The notes beneath the pieces were generated by a model. That model was not told the origin of the DNA, ran no database searches, and worked only from the letters and a program-made list of their open reading frames with translations. A stretch of 64,000 bases of DNA, taken from positions 24,289 through 88,288 of the forward strand of contig JAQBUI010000010.1 in NCBI GenBank assembly GCA_027624035.1, written 5' to 3'. Shown one piece after another: positions 9,472-19,900 of the stretch (within the stretch, counting starts at the first letter, position 1; each line of letters starts with the position of its first letter). The stretch is from Pseudomonadota bacterium (GTDB lineage: Bacteria; Pseudomonadota; Gammaproteobacteria; Pseudomonadales; Azotimanducaceae). The position numbers and the translations under genes were made by a program.

Positions 9472-10511
9472 CCCTCATAGACACCGGCACCTTTGCGGAA
9501 ATGCGCGGCCTCGTCCAGGGTCTCCACAAACGGCATGTCTCGCGGATACAGGTCCTTGCCGCGGGGACGAGGGCCGGCCTTGGAAATATGCCCCCACAGG
9601 GGATGGCCAACGACTTCCTCGGCGATGGCAGCCGCTTCGATCAGCTTATCCAGGTTATAACCGGTTTCGATCCCGATCTCGTGACAGAGATCGACAAAAT
9701 CCTCCGTGGGGACATGCCCCGCCGCACGACCATTGCCGCAGTATGGGCAGCCCCCCATTCCTCCGATAGAAGTATCAAATGAATCCACGCCGAGCTTCAG
9801 GGCCTCGTAGTAGCTGGCCATGGTCACGCCCCGGGTATTGTGCAGATGCATGTGAAAGCTGGTAATTTCCGGCCAGCGTTCCATGATCTCCTGCAGAGTC
9901 TGTTCCACGGTATGGGGCATGTTCCAGCCCATGGCCTCAACAAAGGAGCACCGCGTTACTGGAATATCCGCCTCGTGCCAGGCGTCGATCATCAGTTCCA
10001 GCAGGTCCATACGCTGGGCGAGGGTGAACTCACCTTCGTAGTTCGAACCAAACGGATTTCCCAGGGTCACGCCCCCACTTTCAGCCCCCGCTTTCTTCGC
10101 GGCAGACACCGTGCCCGCAATGCCTGCAATCTGCTGGGCCTGGGTGCGGTTATAGTTGCGCCGGGCAAACGTATCGCACAACTCCACGTGGACCGACGGT
10201 CTGCCACGACGCCGCACGTCGACCTTGGGATAGTAGGCATCCGCCCGATCAAAGCCCTTCTTGTTGAACACCGCGGCGGTATAGGTGATGCCCGGCTTCG
10301 GCACAAACTGCTCGGCAATCTCGTCAATACAGGCCATCTGCGGTGTCCACTTGGGGTGAGCAAAGGAGCCGATTGAAATCACCTTCGCGCCGGTTTCCCC
10401 GAGGGCATCCAGCAGGCGCAGTTTTTCGGAAACAGGGATGTCCGCGCGCTCAATCTGCAGACCCTCGCGCATGGTGTCGTCGGTAATGGTGACAGATTTG
10501 GGAAATGCCAT
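9429..10511 (-). CDS. HMG-CoA lyase-like / pyruvate carboxyltransferase (DRE-TIM) family enzyme
   Basis: TITDDTMREGLQIE..., HMHLHNTRGVTMASYYEALKLGVDSFDTSIGGMGGCPY; converges on and overlaps the surE 3' end. Confidence 0.82.
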   Translation of the reverse strand: MAFPKSVTITDDTMREGLQIERADIPVSEKLRLLDALGETGAKVISIGSFAHPKWTPQMACIDEIAEQFVPKPGITYTAAVFNKKGFDRADAYYPKVDVRRRGRPSVHVELCDTFARRNYNRTQAQQIAGIAGTVSAAKKAGAESGGVTLGNPFGSNYEGEFTLAQRMDLLELMIDAWHEADIPVTRCSFVEAMGWNMPHTVEQTLQEIMERWPEITSFHMHLHNTRGVTMASYYEALKLGVDSFDTSIGGMGGCPYCGNGRAAGHVPTEDFVDLCHEIGIETGYNLDKLIEAAAIAEEVVGHPLWGHISKAGPRPRGKDLYPRDMPFVETLDEAAHFRKGAGVYEGQLSPWEGRSALNA

Positions 10512-10554
10512 GGTGCCTAGCCTCTTTAAGTGAATCTCAATCGGTCGGTTAAGT

Positions 10555-10604
10555 CAGCGTCATCAGACGTAGAGTGTGGCGAGCCAGCGGCATCAGACGT
10601 TGAG
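10555..10604. promoter_or_regulatory. Two 20-bp direct repeats CAGCG(T/G)CATCAGACGT(A/T)GAG, 30 bp apart, upstream of the HMGL-like gene
   Basis: cagcgtcatcagacgtagag / cagcggcatcagacgttgag. Confidence 0.45.
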
Positions 10605-10652
10605 AACGCTGGGAATAGAGTAATGCAGCACTCGCCAACTTGGCAAATTTGC

Positions 10653-11354
10653 CTACATCGCCAGATCGTGGGCCGCGTCATCCGTCAGCTCACTGATTAC
10701 CGGCGGCGTCGATGTGATCACGATGCCCTCCCGGGCGAGCCCACGGGTCACGCCGGGTAGTATCTGCTCAAGATATGGCAACAGCCGGGGATTGTCGACA
10801 GGGTCGAAGTCATACCGCTGCATCTCCGCGAAGGCCGTGGCCGGCGCGACCTCGCCAATGAGCGTTTCGTATAGAAACAGCACCCCACCTGTGCGCTGGG
10901 TTCCGGCTGCACAGTGCACCAGAACGCGACGCCCCTGGTCCAGCTCCGCATCGATCTTTTTGATGGCCCCGATATAGCTCACCATGTCCCCGGTGCCGTC
11001 CCCGGCAAGGGGAAAGCGGGCAATCTCGATGCCGAGTTCATCGGCTATGGCTCGCTCGGCCGTCTGGAATTCATGCCCCTCGACCTCAACTGTCAGGGTA
11101 ACGATGGTGTCGATACGGTGCTTCTCGAGCACGGATTTGAGAAGGTCCGGATGGATTCGCCCACTTCGATACAGGCTGTCCTCAATCACCACGCCGAAGC
11201 GCTTTGGAAAAATCCTGGGTTTCACGAACTCGTTGAACGCGGCAGCCACGAGGATGACTGCCATGACCACTGCAGTGGCAATGAATATCCGTCGACGCAG
11301 CGAGGGCACGGCGACAGGCTCATTGGGCACGAGGCTGGATGAGGTCATCGCCAA
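10653..11354 (-). CDS. Membrane-anchored protein tyrosine/dual-specificity phosphatase-like protein
   Basis: CX5R signature HCAAGTQRTGG; N-terminal hydrophobic segment. Confidence 0.78.
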   Translation of the reverse strand: MAMTSSSLVPNEPVAVPSLRRRIFIATAVVMAVILVAAAFNEFVKPRIFPKRFGVVIEDSLYRSGRIHPDLLKSVLEKHRIDTIVTLTVEVEGHEFQTAERAIADELGIEIARFPLAGDGTGDMVSYIGAIKKIDAELDQGRRVLVHCAAGTQRTGGVLFLYETLIGEVAPATAFAEMQRYDFDPVDNPRLLPYLEQILPGVTRGLAREGIVITSTPPVISELTDDAAHDLAM

Positions 11355-11357
11355 TTC

Positions 11358-12110
11358 CTACCGGAAGGTCTCGTTCAAGACCCGCGCGAGGCGTACACCC
11401 GCCTGCAACAACCGTTGTTTGACCACGGGCAGATTGTGGTAAGAGTACTCATAAGGGTTTCCCGGCACGGTATAGACCGTTTCCCGCAGGGCGATGGACT
11501 CATTGGCCCAGTCAATGACCCCGGCGTCCTGCCAGATTTGAATCTCCGCAGGGGTCGCCTGGTCGGTAAAATCAGCAAGCTCTGTGTAGCTGAGGCCGGT
11601 CGATTCAATGATTTTGCTATCCCAGATGGCGTGCAGGTTGGTGGGCTCGCCAAACCAGACGGCGGCTATGCCATTACCGCCACGGTCCGGGCCACGCCCG
11701 ACATGCAGTGGCTGATGGATATCGCCAATAAGATGCACCAGCCATCGAAGGGCGATTTCTCTGTCCTGTCTGGACGCGTCCGGGTCGCGCAACTGCCTGA
11801 TGAACAGCCGAATCCTGGCAATCACATCGCCCCTGTCCGACTTTCTGCTTTGATCATAGGTCTCGCCATCCTCGATGGTCACCCAGTGCCAGGTGGAGGC
11901 ATGGTCCCATGCATCATCAGAGCGAATCTCGTCCGCCCAGGTCGACACCTGCGCCAGGGATTCCCTGCCAAGCAGGTCCTGCACGCCAGCCCGGGCCGAG
12001 TCAGTCAGATGATTCTCCGCAATCTGGCCGACCACCCGGTGCCCGGTCGCGCCGAATCCCGACGCGAGGCCGCAGTACACACTCAAAATCATCGCGAGAA
12101 TCGTTCTCAC
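11358..12110 (-). CDS. S1/P1-type nuclease
   Basis: FGATGHRVVGQIAENHL, WADEIRSD, HWVTIEDG, LVHLIGDIHQPLHVG, GGNGIAAVWFG, NLHAIWDSKII; signal-like N terminus from GTG at 12110. Confidence 0.88.
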   Translation of the reverse strand: MRTILAMILSVYCGLASGFGATGHRVVGQIAENHLTDSARAGVQDLLGRESLAQVSTWADEIRSDDAWDHASTWHWVTIEDGETYDQSRKSDRGDVIARIRLFIRQLRDPDASRQDREIALRWLVHLIGDIHQPLHVGRGPDRGGNGIAAVWFGEPTNLHAIWDSKIIESTGLSYTELADFTDQATPAEIQIWQDAGVIDWANESIALRETVYTVPGNPYEYSYHNLPVVKQRLLQAGVRLARVLNETFR

Positions 12111-12338
12111 ACCCTTTCCTCCATCCGGATCCAATGGTGATCTTACCGTTCCCCCGGGTTCAATACAGCCGTTCCGGCGGCGAATCCACGAGCAGGAGTT
12201 CCGCCCGGATCTCTCCAGACAGATAGGCGAACACACGGCATCCCTGATTCCTGTGGTTTGCGCCTGGGCACGGACCCGGTTGAGGGCGTTGACCCAGGCT
12301 GATATAACTGTCCGTCCGCCCTGCGAGGAACCCATCAG

Positions 12339-13796
12339 ATGAAGGCCATCTTTGTATTGCTCGACAGCCTGAACCGGAACTATCTGCCAGTGTATGGAAA
12401 CGACTGGGTGAAAGCGCCAAATATCCAGACGCTGTCCAATGACGGGGTGACCATGGATAACCACTGGCTGGGTTCTGCCCCCTGTATGCCGGCACGACGG
12501 GATATTCTTACCGGCCGGCTGAATTTTCTTGAACGAGGCTGGGGAGCAATGGAGCCCTATGACATTCCCTTTACCCGGCTGCTGCGCAGAGGCGGCGTTC
12601 GGTCACACATGGAAACAGACCACTATCACTACTTTCACGTGGGCGGGGAGAACTACCACACCCAGTTCGACACCTACGGTTTCCATCGCGGCCAGGAACA
12701 GGACCCCTGGCAATCCCGGACGCACCCTCCGGAAGAACCGGAACATCTTGGCATGTGGAGCGCCCAGTACTACACCAACACCCTCAAGTTCGATTCGGCC
12801 GACGCATTTCCCACGCCGAAGACTTTCCTTGGCGCCATCGACTGGCTGAAGAACAACGAGGGTGCTGATGACTATATGCTCTGGATCGAAGGCTTTGACC
12901 CCCATGAACCCTTTGACTGTCCCGACGAGTACGTCAAGGCCTATGGGGATGACTGGACCGGCCCCTTGAACGAGTGGACCGGGTACCGCACCTTCGATGC
13001 CGGCGATGAAGCCCTGACCCATCTGCGGCGTCAGTATGCCGGGACGCTCACGATGGCCGACGAATACCTCGGCAAGTTGCTGGGCGAGTTGAAGCGTCAG
13101 GGGATCTACGAAGAAACCCTGATCATCCTGACGACTGATCACGGCCATCTGATTGGCGAGCACGGCGTAACGGGAAAGAACCGCTGGCACGTATGGAACG
13201 AACTCGGCAACCTGCCCATGATCGCCAAGCTGCCAGGCAACCACAACGCCGGCCAGCGGCGAGACCAGCTCAGCCAGAACATCGACGTCATGCCAACCCT
13301 GCTCGACTACTTCAACATTGAACTGCCCCACGCGATTCACGGTGAATCACTGAAATCCGTGTGGGAGAGTGACGCCCCGGTCGCACGGGAAGCAGCGCTC
13401 TATGGCTGGTTCGGGATGCCCGTCAATATCACTGACGGCCGCCATACCTACATGCGAGCAGCCGCAAATGAACAGAACACGCCACTTTATATGCACTATC
13501 AGATTCCCACAGCTTACAGCTTCCACGACGTGCCAGGGCCACGGATGTTCTTTGACCAGGCCGAACTCGGGGCCTTTCTGCCCTGGGTGCAATCTCCGGT
13601 CATGCGCGCACCATCACCCATGCGCCGGACCAGCATCGTCAAGGACAGCCAGTTGTTCAACATTGAGCAGGACCCGGGGCAGACCCGGAATCTCGTCGGC
13701 CAGCCCATCGAGGCGCACTACATCGAACTGCTCAAGCAAACCATGCACAGTGTCGAGGCGCCGCCCAGTCAGTTCGAGCGGCTCGGGCTGGTATAG
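12339..13796 (+). CDS. Cys-type sulfatase (alkaline phosphatase superfamily)
   Basis: Sulfatase signature CMPARRDILTGR; TTDHGHLIGEHG; 485 aa. Confidence 0.88.
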   Translation: MKAIFVLLDSLNRNYLPVYGNDWVKAPNIQTLSNDGVTMDNHWLGSAPCMPARRDILTGRLNFLERGWGAMEPYDIPFTRLLRRGGVRSHMETDHYHYFHVGGENYHTQFDTYGFHRGQEQDPWQSRTHPPEEPEHLGMWSAQYYTNTLKFDSADAFPTPKTFLGAIDWLKNNEGADDYMLWIEGFDPHEPFDCPDEYVKAYGDDWTGPLNEWTGYRTFDAGDEALTHLRRQYAGTLTMADEYLGKLLGELKRQGIYEETLIILTTDHGHLIGEHGVTGKNRWHVWNELGNLPMIAKLPGNHNAGQRRDQLSQNIDVMPTLLDYFNIELPHAIHGESLKSVWESDAPVAREAALYGWFGMPVNITDGRHTYMRAAANEQNTPLYMHYQIPTAYSFHDVPGPRMFFDQAELGAFLPWVQSPVMRAPSPMRRTSIVKDSQLFNIEQDPGQTRNLVGQPIEAHYIELLKQTMHSVEAPPSQFERLGLV

Positions 13797-13813
13797 CGAC
13801 CGAGAGTGCGACC

Positions 13814-14761
13814 GTGAGTGACTGCTGCCTCCCCCAGCGCCCAACGGGCCGAACCGGGCGCAGCGACAAGCCAGTCAGCACCGGGCAGGCCGTCACCGAC
13901 AGAAGGGGTATGGTCAATCTCTCGGGCGGGTCGTTCGTGATGGGTTCCAATGATCCGGACGCACGCCAGGAAGATGGCGAGGGCCCGACCCGGACCTTTA
14001 CCCTTCGGCCATTCAGTATTGATGTGACCACCGTCACCAACCAGCAGTTTGCAACCTTTATTGACGCGACCCATTACGAGACGGACGCCGAGTCATTCGG
14101 CTGGTCCTACGTCTTCAAGGGGCTGCTGGCCAGGTCCCGCCAGCGCAAACTGAAATCCAGCCATGACGTCAAGGGTATGAACTGGTGGCTGGCGGTTCCC
14201 GGGGCCAGCTGGCGCAGGCCCGAGGGCTCCGGGTCCAATATCAACAAGCGCATGGATCATCCTGTGGTGCACGTCAGCTGGACCGATGCCGCCGCCTATT
14301 GCGACTGGGCAGGCAAACGGCTGCCTACCGAGGCAGAGTGGGAATTTGCCGCCCGGGGCGGGCTCGACGGCAAACGCCTGCCATGGGGCAACGAACTGCG
14401 GCCTGGTGGAAAACATCGCTGCAATATCTGGCAGGGGGACTTCCCGGACCATAACACCGGCGAAGATGGCTATGTGGGCACCGCCCCATCGAGATCATTT
14501 CGACCCAACGAGTTCGGGCTGTACAACATGTCGGGAAACGTCTGGGAATGGTGCGCAGACTGGTACAGCAAAGACTGGCGCGGCCAGGCGCCAGAGCACG
14601 ACCCCACCGGGCCCGATTCCGGCGAACGCAGGGTCTTGAAGGGTGGCTCCTATCTCTGCCACGACAGTTACTGTAACCGTTACCGGGTAGCAGCCCGCTA
14701 TGCCAATACCCCGGATTCTTCATCCGGACATGCCGGGTTTCGTTGTGTTGCGGATATCTGA
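13814..14761 (+). CDS. Formylglycine-generating enzyme family (SUMF1/FGE-like)
   Basis: HPVVHVSWTDAAAYCDWAGKRLPTEAEWEFAARGG, NVWEWCADWY and KGGSYLCHDSYCNRYRVAARYANTPDSSSGHAGFRC, with the two active-site cysteines. Confidence 0.92.
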   Translation: MSDCCLPQRPTGRTGRSDKPVSTGQAVTDRRGMVNLSGGSFVMGSNDPDARQEDGEGPTRTFTLRPFSIDVTTVTNQQFATFIDATHYETDAESFGWSYVFKGLLARSRQRKLKSSHDVKGMNWWLAVPGASWRRPEGSGSNINKRMDHPVVHVSWTDAAAYCDWAGKRLPTEAEWEFAARGGLDGKRLPWGNELRPGGKHRCNIWQGDFPDHNTGEDGYVGTAPSRSFRPNEFGLYNMSGNVWEWCADWYSKDWRGQAPEHDPTGPDSGERRVLKGGSYLCHDSYCNRYRVAARYANTPDSSSGHAGFRCVADI

Positions 14762-14769
14762 CAGCTTCC

Positions 14770-15261
14770 TTAGGTCCGAGACAGAGCCTGTTCGATTCGC
14801 AGCACCTGTTCTGCCACTTGCGCGCCCTGCCCGGTCAGGCTGTACCAGGTGCGGGGCGGATACCCCTCGTCAATGTGACGGTTGACCAGCGCCATCTGTT
14901 CAAGGCCTCGTAGCGCCTGGGTGAGCGCCCGGGGTGTCACGTTCAGGTCCGCCGCGATCACGTTGAACCGGACTGAGGCTTTCAGAATCACCAGCAGGAT
15001 GGGGCAGGACCATTTCCGCCCGAGTATGCCCAGCCCCTCGGAGTGCTCCAGATAGGCCTGGCACGCGGCGGCAACCCGATGCCCCCGGTCGGTCAGGACG
15101 TACTCCGGGCGAAGCGGATGACCATAACCTGGATTTCTGATCACGAGCCCCATGTCCCGCAGCGCCAGCAATGCAGAGCGCAGCGAATCCCGGTTGATGC
15201 CCAGTGTATTGAGCAGCGACACAAACCGGAGCCCCACACCGGACTGATGCAATGCGGCCAA
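14770..15261 (-). CDS. Double winged-helix HxlR-like transcriptional regulator
   Basis: Second half LGRKWSCPILLVILKASVRFNVIAADLNVTPRALTQALRGLEQMALVNR...PPRTWYSLTGQG is HxlR-like; first half looks like a second copy; start may lie further upstream. Confidence 0.7.
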   Translation of the reverse strand: MAALHQSGVGLRFVSLLNTLGINRDSLRSALLALRDMGLVIRNPGYGHPLRPEYVLTDRGHRVAAACQAYLEHSEGLGILGRKWSCPILLVILKASVRFNVIAADLNVTPRALTQALRGLEQMALVNRHIDEGYPPRTWYSLTGQGAQVAEQVLRIEQALSRT

Positions 15262-15319
15262 CGCGTGGACGTTCCAGCGCAGATGAAAAAGGAGCTTGAG
15301 GTCTTCGATCAGATTATAA

Positions 15320-15350
15320 TTGACTGAAAAGTAAAGGTAGTATACTTTTC
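15320..15350 (+). promoter_or_regulatory. Candidate promoter (TTGACT, weak -10) overlapped by inverted repeat GAAAAGTA-N9-TACTTTTC
   Basis: ttgact 15320-15325; perfect 8-bp arms 15326-15333 and 15343-15350; between the divergent regulator and VOC genes. Confidence 0.55.
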
Positions 15351-15376
15351 ATACTTAAGAGAGTACAGCTCAGACT

Positions 15377-15460
15377 TTACATGGAAGTTCCGGTCCAACA
15401 CCGTGCCGTCCGGAGAACTTCCCGGCACGACTGCGAGGACACGGGCGAGCCGACGGCTCT
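15377..15460 (-). repeat. Palindromic repeat family, copy D (inverted)
   Basis: Reverse complement reads gtcgtgccgggaagttctccggacggcacggtgttggaccggaacttccatg. Confidence 0.75.
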
Positions 15461-15515
15461 ATCGCTTCGCCAGGTTTAGTGAGAAACCATCCAAAAAGAT
15501 TCGGGGAGACCACAA

Positions 15516-15890
15516 ATGACAATCAAATTCGACGGCAGCATCACCCTTGCGGCCTCGGTCACCGACATCGACCGATCAATCCAGTGGTTCAAGGATACGC
15601 TGGGCTTTGAAGAGATCTTTCGGGCACCCGAAGCAGGCTGGGCCGAGATCACAACGCCCGCAGAAGGCATCAGCATCGGCCTTGGCCAGACTGAGGAAGT
15701 GGACGGAAAGGGGGGTACCACGCCCGTGTTCGGCGTGGCTGACATCAATGCTGCCAGAGCGGAACTTGAAGCGAGGGACGTGAAGTTTGATGGCGACACC
15801 ATCGAGATTCCCGGCCTCGTCAAGCTGGCGACCTTCTATGATCCGGATGGCAATACCTACATGCTGGCAGAGTCGGCGATGAACCAGTAG
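15516..15890 (+). CDS. VOC/glyoxalase family protein
   Basis: ITLAASVTDIDRSIQWFKDTLGFEE...TFYDPDGNTYMLAE. Confidence 0.88.
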   Translation: MTIKFDGSITLAASVTDIDRSIQWFKDTLGFEEIFRAPEAGWAEITTPAEGISIGLGQTEEVDGKGGTTPVFGVADINAARAELEARDVKFDGDTIEIPGLVKLATFYDPDGNTYMLAESAMNQ

Positions 15891-15977
15891 GCCCCGTTCT
15901 CCGGCCATTTCAGGACTGACCGGCGCACACTCAAGACTCGCTCCAGCGACCGTTTATGCACTGCTTCCAGGGCCAGT

Positions 15978-16817
15978 TCAAGGACTGCAGCAGGGACCAG
16001 AGGCAGTGCGGTCCGCTTTGCCCTGGTACTTCCCGATCACCTCTTCTTGCGCCGAATTCAGCAGGAACCTCTGGGTCAGAACGATGCGCGGATGCCGGGC
16101 AGTATTGGGCGCCAGCGTATGCAGTATCCGCATGTCGGTCAGGTAGACGTCTCCCGGCGCGCCGCACAACTCGACCACCTCTACGGGGATGTCATCGACC
16201 AGCCACCGGGCACCTACCAACTGGTCCCGACCCGGAGTTTCCCTGTTCATCAGCATCTTGAAATACTCAACCCGCTTCAGCCGCCGCTTGACGTCTTTGG
16301 ATGACAGCCATTGCCCCGCCTGATTACAGAACCGATGGGAACCCGCCACGACCAGTGTGCCGCCACCGCCCGCCGGGACGGCATCGACGCAAACAAATGC
16401 CTGCACACCGCTCATTTCACCAGACGACACCCGGGGCATGTCCAGATGCCAGATGTTGTGAGGCACGGTCCAGGTGCTGGCATTGGGCAGGGTAAACAGC
16501 AGTTGCGGTCGGTCCATCATCGAACTGGCCGGCTCACCATCCAGCAGTTGATCGACTGCCGCCAGCAGTTCATCAGTCATCACCTCACGAAAGTGGCGGG
16601 ACTTGCTGACCCGCTTGACGAACTGACTGCCGCTCGTTGGCCAGATCAACTCGCAGGCACGGCCCGGTGCGCCGTCGCCATCTTCATACACGCCGGCTTC
16701 CTGCAGGCAACGCCAGATCACCTGTCGTGAGGCCTCCAGGTGCTGTCCGGGAATCAGGCCCGGCAGATGCAGGATGCCGCGGTCTGCAAACGTCTGTCGC
16801 TGTGAATCCGTGAGCAT
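15978..16817 (-). CDS. Phytanoyl-CoA dioxygenase (PhyH)-like protein
   Basis: WHLDMP (HxD), GGGGTLVVAGSH, RILHTLAPNTARHPRIVLTQRF. Confidence 0.75.
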   Translation of the reverse strand: MLTDSQRQTFADRGILHLPGLIPGQHLEASRQVIWRCLQEAGVYEDGDGAPGRACELIWPTSGSQFVKRVSKSRHFREVMTDELLAAVDQLLDGEPASSMMDRPQLLFTLPNASTWTVPHNIWHLDMPRVSSGEMSGVQAFVCVDAVPAGGGGTLVVAGSHRFCNQAGQWLSSKDVKRRLKRVEYFKMLMNRETPGRDQLVGARWLVDDIPVEVVELCGAPGDVYLTDMRILHTLAPNTARHPRIVLTQRFLLNSAQEEVIGKYQGKADRTASGPCCSP

Positions 16818-16984
16818 GGCCCGATTCTAAACCTTCCAGGGTGTCTTAACAAACCCATCCAGCGCTACCGGGAGCCACCCTGTCCGCCTGCAATCGAGCC
16901 GCACCGACATGCTCGCCTGCTGATCCGGTTGACCGCAGCTCCGCAACCACCTAATTTAATCGCCTCACAACCCACGGTTCTCCA

Positions 16985-19900
16985 ATGCCCAGCAGTGTCG
17001 AGAAAATCTGGAGGTCTTTCGACCGGTCAAGCCCACTCGAGCAGGATATTCTCGTGGTGCTGGCGGTCCACTACGAACCCATCACCCAGACGGACCTCAG
17101 CAACGCATTGAGCGGGCTCGGCAAGCCCGGCTCGTCCATCAACAAGACCTGGCGTGAGAAAATGCTGCAACTGCAGTTGATCGGGATTCACCAGAGTCGC
17201 CTTGTCTGTAACGAACTGCTGAGCAACCAGCTTGCATTCGAGGCCATCAAGAAGGGCAGCTACGAGAAGATCTACGCCATCGGGGATCGAACTGCAGCAT
17301 TCTACAGCCGCTATGACAGCTGGCGGTATGACTACTTTCACTACGATCCCTGGCGATACAAGCGCCTGCTGCGGCATGCGCTTTTGCATCACGACACCCC
17401 TGCCTTCTGCGACCTGATGAAGATCAAGGAGCCTTTCGCGCCGCCACCGCCAGATCGCATGCGCATACTGTTCGAGGTAGCCGCCCCCCGGGACGCCGAC
17501 TGGTTCTATTCAATGACCCCGGCGTTCCAGTACCAGGCTCTGAAATATCCCCTGGACCATTGCCAGCATCATCTGGTGAACGCCCCGGTCCTGTATGACA
17601 TTCTGCTCAACTGTGCCAGCAGTGATCCTGACCCGGACACACCGCTGCGAACCCTGCTGGCCGAGCAGGACCTGTTCCGGCTTGATACTGCGGCATTCAA
17701 GGCGAATTCTGGCATGGCCTCCCCATCGCCCGATCTGACTGCGCTGCACGCCGCACAGCAGTTTCTGGCGGGAGACTATGAGCAGTCCTGCGCCAACTTT
17801 GCGCTGGCGGTTGCTGCCAAAAAGAAAGCCACCAGAAAGCGGAATATCCGTTTCGAAGGACTTGTCGGGCTGATTTATTGCCTTACCCTCGTCAAGGCAG
17901 GAGGCGCTGACAACGAGGCGCTGCTCAAGGGCCAGGCAGCCGCTTCATCGACCAGGGATGTATATGAGCCATTGCGCTTCTGCTTCGAAATGCTGGGTGA
18001 GTTCCGAAAGGTCTGGGATGGCAGACAGGATCAGGGCGAGTTTATCGCCAGACTTGAGTATGGCTACCTCGACTTTGAATATCCTGCCAGTCAACTGGTG
18101 CAGGCCCTGATGTTCCTCTGGCTGGACCAGCCAGTACCGAAGGAACTTCGGACAGCCCTTGAAACGATCGTGGACAAGGCAACTGAAACGCCGTCACTCT
18201 GGCCAGCCGGCGAGGCACCCCTGCTGTTGGCCGCGATCGCCGGCGCGCCGCCCCAGGGCCTCGCCGCCATGATGCCAAAACTCGCCAGCTGGGAACGGGC
18301 CCTCGATGCACTACTGGCGTTGTCCCCGGCGGAGCGGACGACAGCGCACCCGAAGCAGACCGTGGAGAGCCGGCTCATCTGGATGCTGTATCGTGAACAG
18401 GGCCAGCTCCGGCTTGAACCCCGGGAACAGAAACCTCGCAAGAATGGCGGCTGGACCAAGGGGCGCACCGTGTCCCTGACGCGGCTGCTGGAGAACCCGG
18501 ATGAGTTCGCCATGCTGACGCCGGAAGATGAACGCATCTGTCATCACATCCGACCGAATCTGTATGGATACCCCTCGTACCATCTGCCCGTTGGCCATGC
18601 CCTGGCGGCTGCAGCCGGCCATCCCCTGGTATTCTGGAAAGACGCACCCGACCAGCCAGTGGAGGTGACGTCCCGCAGTCCGGAACTGATCGTCAAACAA
18701 GCATCCGACCACGTGACCCTGACGATGTATCCGTCGCCGGACCAGGACAGCGACGACGAGCAGTGGGACCTGGAATCAGCACTGGACACGGAGGTGCTCA
18801 TCGAACGGCCCGGCGCCATCGACGTCTACCACTTTTCTGAACAACACAGGCACATCGCCCGCATCATTGATGGTGAACTCAAGGTGCCCGCCGCCGCGAA
18901 AGACCGAGTCCTGGAAAGTATCATGTCCATCTCGCCACTGATTACAGTGCACTCCGACCTTCCTGGCGTTGACGCCGACATGACGGAAACCGTCGAAGCC
19001 GACGCCACCCTGACCATCAATGTCCAGCCCGAGGGTGACACACTGAGGCTCGACATCGCCGTTACACCCTTTGGACAGGGCCCGCGCTTCCTGCCCGGCG
19101 CGGGCGGCGAAACGGTGTTCGCCGAAATCAACGGCGAGCGCATGCAGACCCGGCGCGACCTGGCCGGGGAAAGCCGAAGACTGCAGGCGCTGCTCGCGTG
19201 CTGCCCGGGTCTGCAGCAGCAGCGCGCCGGCATCTGGCTGTTCGATGATCTGGAACAGTCACTGGAAGGGCTCATGGCCATTTCTGAGATGGACGATGCC
19301 CCGGTGCTGGCATGGCCGGAAGGCAAACAGATCAGGCTTCATGAAACGGCCGGTGTAAGCGCCGTATCACTGTCCATTCGCAAGCAAAACAGCTGGTTTG
19401 ATGTGGATGGCGAGCTTCAGATCGGCGAGGCCGATGTGTTGAATATGGGCAAGCTCCTGACCTTGATTGGCGACTCTGCGGGCAGATTTGTCCGGCTGGG
19501 CGACAATGAATTCATGGCACTCACCGATGAGCTTCGAAAGCGGCTGGAGCAGTTGCGGGCCATCTCGAGCAACGGACGGGTGCATGGCCTCGCCGGGATT
19601 CACCTGGAGGAGGCCACTGAGGGAATGTCCCTGGATGCTGATGATCACTGGCAATCATTCCGGGACCGCCTGCAGACCGCACGAGACTTTGAACCAGCGA
19701 TCCCCACTACCCTGGAGGCCGACCTGCGGGACTACCAGCAGGATGGATTCCGCTGGCTGGCGCGGCTGTCGGCCTGGGGGGCAGGGGCCTGTCTGGCTGA
19801 CGACATGGGCCTCGGGAAAACCCTGCAGTCCCTTGCCCTCGTCCTGACCCGGGCCAGGACAGGGCCGACGCTGGTGCTGGCCCCCACATCCGTCTGTGCG

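Noticed and set aside
13814-14761. FGE-like protein as a generic SUMF1-fold (e.g. EgtB-type) protein
   Set aside because: The CHDSYC cysteine pair and immediate linkage to a Cys-type sulfatase favour genuine FGE activity.
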